Source: Novosphingobium sp. FKTRR1 (GTDB taxonomy: Bacteria > Pseudomonadota > Alphaproteobacteria > Sphingomonadales > Sphingomonadaceae). From it: 64,000 bases of DNA. A model generated the notes under the pieces. The model ran no database searches and was not told the origin of the DNA. It was given only the letters and a program-made list of their open reading frames with translations. Position 1 is the stretch's first letter. Each line of letters starts with the position of its first letter. Shown in pieces: positions 62,483 to 64,000 of the stretch. The stretch lies in the NCBI RefSeq assembly GCF_020404405.1, contig NZ_JAIZDA010000004.1, forward strand, positions 267,165 to 331,164, given 5' to 3'. The translations under genes were made by a program, and so were the position numbers.

Positions 62483-63427
62483 ATGATTTCGTATCTCGAA
62501 TTCGAAAAGCCGGTCGCCGCGCTCGAAGCGCGCATTGCCGAATTGCGCGACACTGCCACAAGCGGTGACCTGGATCTTTCAACGGAGATTCGGCGGCTTG
62601 AGGCCAAGTCGGCGGAACTGCTTGCGGCCACTTACAAGGCGTTGACGCCTTGGCAGAAGACGCAAGTCGCCCGTCACCCGGCGCGCCCGCACTTTCAAGA
62701 CTATGTGGCGCAAGCCTTTGCCGATTTCATGCCGTTGGGCGGTGACCGCCTTTACGGCGAGGATCAGGCCATCGTCGGTGGTTTTGCCCGACTCGGCAAC
62801 CGCCGCGTGATGCTGATCGGCCATGAAAAGGGCAACGACACGCAAAGCCGCATCCGCCACAACTTCGGCATGGGCAAGCCGGAGGGCTACCGCAAGGCGG
62901 TGCGCCTGATGGAACTGGCCAGCCGGTTCGGCCTTCCGGTCGTAACGCTGGTCGACACCTCGGGTGCGTTTCCGGGGGTTGAGGCTGAGGAACGTGGCCA
63001 GGCCGAAGCCATCGCCCGCTCGACCGAGGCCTGTCTTGCACTCGGTGTGCCGATGGTTGCCACGATCGTCGGTGAGGGCGGCTCGGGCGGAGCGGTTGCG
63101 CTGGCCAGCGCCGAGCGCGTTTTGATGCTCGAACACGCGGTCTATGCGGTTATTTCGCCCGAAGGTTGCGCCTCGATCCTGTGGCGCACTGCGGAGAAGG
63201 CACCCGACGCCGCCGAGGCCATGAAAGTGACCGCGCGGGATCTGCTTGCGCTGGGCGTGATCGACCGGATCGTGCCTGAACCCGTCGGCGGGGCCCATCG
63301 CGATCCGGCAGCAGCCGCTGCGGCACTGGCCAAGGCGATCGGCGAGGAACTGGACGGGCTGGCCGGGCGCAAGCCTGAAGCGCTGCGCAGCCTGCGTGCG
63401 GAACGGTTCCTGCGCATCGGCGGGTGA
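62483..63427 (+). CDS. accA: Acetyl-CoA carboxylase carboxyltransferase subunit alpha
   Basis: A 314-residue subunit of the enzyme that makes malonyl-CoA for fatty acid synthesis. The N-terminal coiled region (YLEFEKPVAALEARIAELR) is followed by DRLYGEDQAIVGGFARL, NFGMGKPEGYRKAVRLM, TLVDTSGAFPGVEAEERGQ and VISPEGCASILW. All are diagnostic. It lies 33 bases after the recombinase gene, and a strong bidirectional terminator follows. Confidence 0.97.
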   Translation: MISYLEFEKPVAALEARIAELRDTATSGDLDLSTEIRRLEAKSAELLAATYKALTPWQKTQVARHPARPHFQDYVAQAFADFMPLGGDRLYGEDQAIVGGFARLGNRRVMLIGHEKGNDTQSRIRHNFGMGKPEGYRKAVRLMELASRFGLPVVTLVDTSGAFPGVEAEERGQAEAIARSTEACLALGVPMVATIVGEGGSGGAVALASAERVLMLEHAVYAVISPEGCASILWRTAEKAPDAAEAMKVTARDLLALGVIDRIVPEPVGGAHRDPAAAAAALAKAIGEELDGLAGRKPEALRSLRAERFLRIGG

Positions 63428-63541
63428 TTCCGCTTCTCAGCCGCGCTTCCCATGAACCTGTGCGATGAATGCATCGCCCGGATGACGGTTGCGTGCATCA
63501 TCCAGGGATCGTCGCGCACTGGAAGACTTGCTGCGCGCACG

Positions 63542-63572
63542 AAAAAACGGGCGGGGAAACCCCACCCGTTTT
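63542..63572. terminator. Bidirectional terminator between accA and the Flp pilin gene
   Basis: AAAACGGGCGGGG and CCCCACCCGTTTT form a 13-bp stem with one mismatch, a 3-base loop and T runs on both strands. It ends the accA transcript and the convergent pilin transcript. Confidence 0.85.
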
Positions 63573-63599
63573 CCGTTTTCGCAAAGCGCGCGGAAGTTC

Positions 63600-63785
63600 T
63601 TAGAACTTGCCGTCCTGCGCGTTGTTCATGTCGTTCGACACCAGCGAGAAGGTGTTCGAGAGCGAGTTGCCGAGCGAAGCCATCGCGGTGATGGCGGCGA
63701 CGGCGATCAGGGCGGCGATCAGGCCGTATTCGATTGCGGTCGCGCCGTCTTCGTTGGCGAGCAGGTCACGGAAAAGCTTCATCAT
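63600..63785 (-). CDS. Flp family type IVb pilin
   Basis: A 61-residue pilin precursor. The short leader (MMKLFRDLLANEDG) ends at Gly14, followed by ATAIEYGLIAALIAVAAI. Glu at +5 and Tyr at +6 after the cut are the Flp signature for the TadV/CpaA peptidase. The hydrophobic helix then runs to about residue 40. It builds the Flp pilus extruded by the Tad machine, of which CpaF is encoded at 35.8 kb. An insertion sequence ends 90 bases upstream of its start. The start may be either of two adjacent ATGs. Confidence 0.93.
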   Translation of the reverse strand: MMKLFRDLLANEDGATAIEYGLIAALIAVAAITAMASLGNSLSNTFSLVSNDMNNAQDGKF

Positions 63786-63874
63786 GGTCTCCTGTATGTG
63801 TCCTCGATATTCCCGGCCCGCACCAAACTTTTATCCCCGGAGCGGACGCCACATTGCTAGGCGGCAAAGCCTAA

Positions 63875-64000
63875 GAGCCCGATTCAAAAGTCTGTCATGC
63901 GGCTGAAAGTCGCGCAATTCTGCGGGTTAGCATCCGGATAGAAGCGATATTCGCCCACGCGGTCGAGCTCTCGATGGAGCGTTCCCAGTCTTTGGCGAGG
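63875..64000 (-). mobile_element. IS5-family insertion sequence, right end (partial)
   Basis: The element runs out of the window. Its end carries GAGCCCGATTCAAAAGTC (63875-63892), similar to the terminal inverted repeats of IS5-family (IS1031-group) elements. The adjacent TAA (63872-63874) fits the TNA target of that group. The transposase end lies just inside. Confidence 0.65.
63895..64000 (-). CDS. IS5-family transposase, C-terminal end (partial)
   Basis: Only the last 34 residues are visible on the minus strand, ending at the TGA whose complement is 63895-63897. They read LAKDWERSIESSTAWANIAS and then IRMLTRRIARLSAA. The pattern KDWE...S...A.....IRLLTRR is the usual C-terminus of IS5-type DDE transposases. 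Whether the full gene is intact cannot be seen. Confidence 0.75.
   Translation of the reverse strand, partial: LAKDWERSIESSTAWANIASIRMLTRRIARLSAA

Overview
The window is high-GC, densely coded DNA from a sphingomonad (Alphaproteobacteria), most likely Novosphingobium or a close relative. Supporting this are a CcrM-type GANTC methyltransferase, a carotenoid block (crtB, crtI, crtY), a three-subunit proton-translocating transhydrogenase, an alphaproteobacterial 40-residue aa3-oxidase subunit IV, a Flp/Tad pilus ATPase and pilin, and a TonB receptor / tryptophan-halogenase / GH13 / GH97 sugar locus joined to an Entner-Doudoroff operon. The genus is an inference from gene content. No rRNA, tRNA, CRISPR array, prophage or replication origin was recognised. 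The one mobile element is the end of an IS5-family insertion sequence at the right edge.

Layout. 1-3.4 kb: the end of pgi, glutathione reductase and two short-chain-type reductases. 3.5-9.4 kb, minus strand: a Tat-exported molybdopterin lipoprotein with its cytochrome b561 partner, then crtY-crtI-LOG-crtB in transcription order. 9.6-14.7 kb: an oxygenase block with a Baeyer-Villiger-type monooxygenase on the plus strand, and a CYP153-like P450 plus flavin monooxygenase operon on the minus strand. 14.8-16.8 kb: a TPP riboswitch and thiC. 16.9-22.3 kb: small genes, dapD and a HAD phosphatase. 22.4-26.4 kb: rnhB, ccrM, folP and a beta-hydroxylase. 26.6-34.8 kb: tonB, an NtrC-like regulator, cox subunit IV-pntAA-pntAB-pntB, a racemase-like gene, dgt and a Rossmann protein. 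34.8-37.4 kb: an EamA transporter and cpaF.

37.7-55.9 kb is a maltodextrin/glucose module: an MFS sugar transporter, a LacI regulator, a TonB receptor, a halogenase-family flavoprotein, periplasmic alpha-amylase, alpha-glucosidase, GH97, then zwf-pgl-edd-glk. The parts suggest oligosaccharide uptake, hydrolysis to glucose, phosphorylation and Entner-Doudoroff catabolism. eda is not present here. 55.9-64 kb: a PaaG-like crotonase, a CsaA-like protein, DUF488, aroK-aroB, an uncharacterised exported protein coupled to a Xer recombinase, accA, a Flp pilin and the IS end.

Most interesting signals: (i) eight GANTC sites within 122 bp immediately upstream of ccrM, four of them in the arms of two inverted repeats; (ii) an almost identical palindrome, YTTAATC-N4-GATTAAR, before both the P450 operon and the PaaG-like gene, predicting a shared regulator; (iii) a 13-base motif, ATACGWATGCCAT, before both the sugar transporter and the TonB receptor; (iv) a local excess of the hexamer GTTACG in the first 11 kb; (v) a sigma-54-type activator whose GAFTGA loop reads GAFPGA. 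All counts were made by eye and need a computed check.
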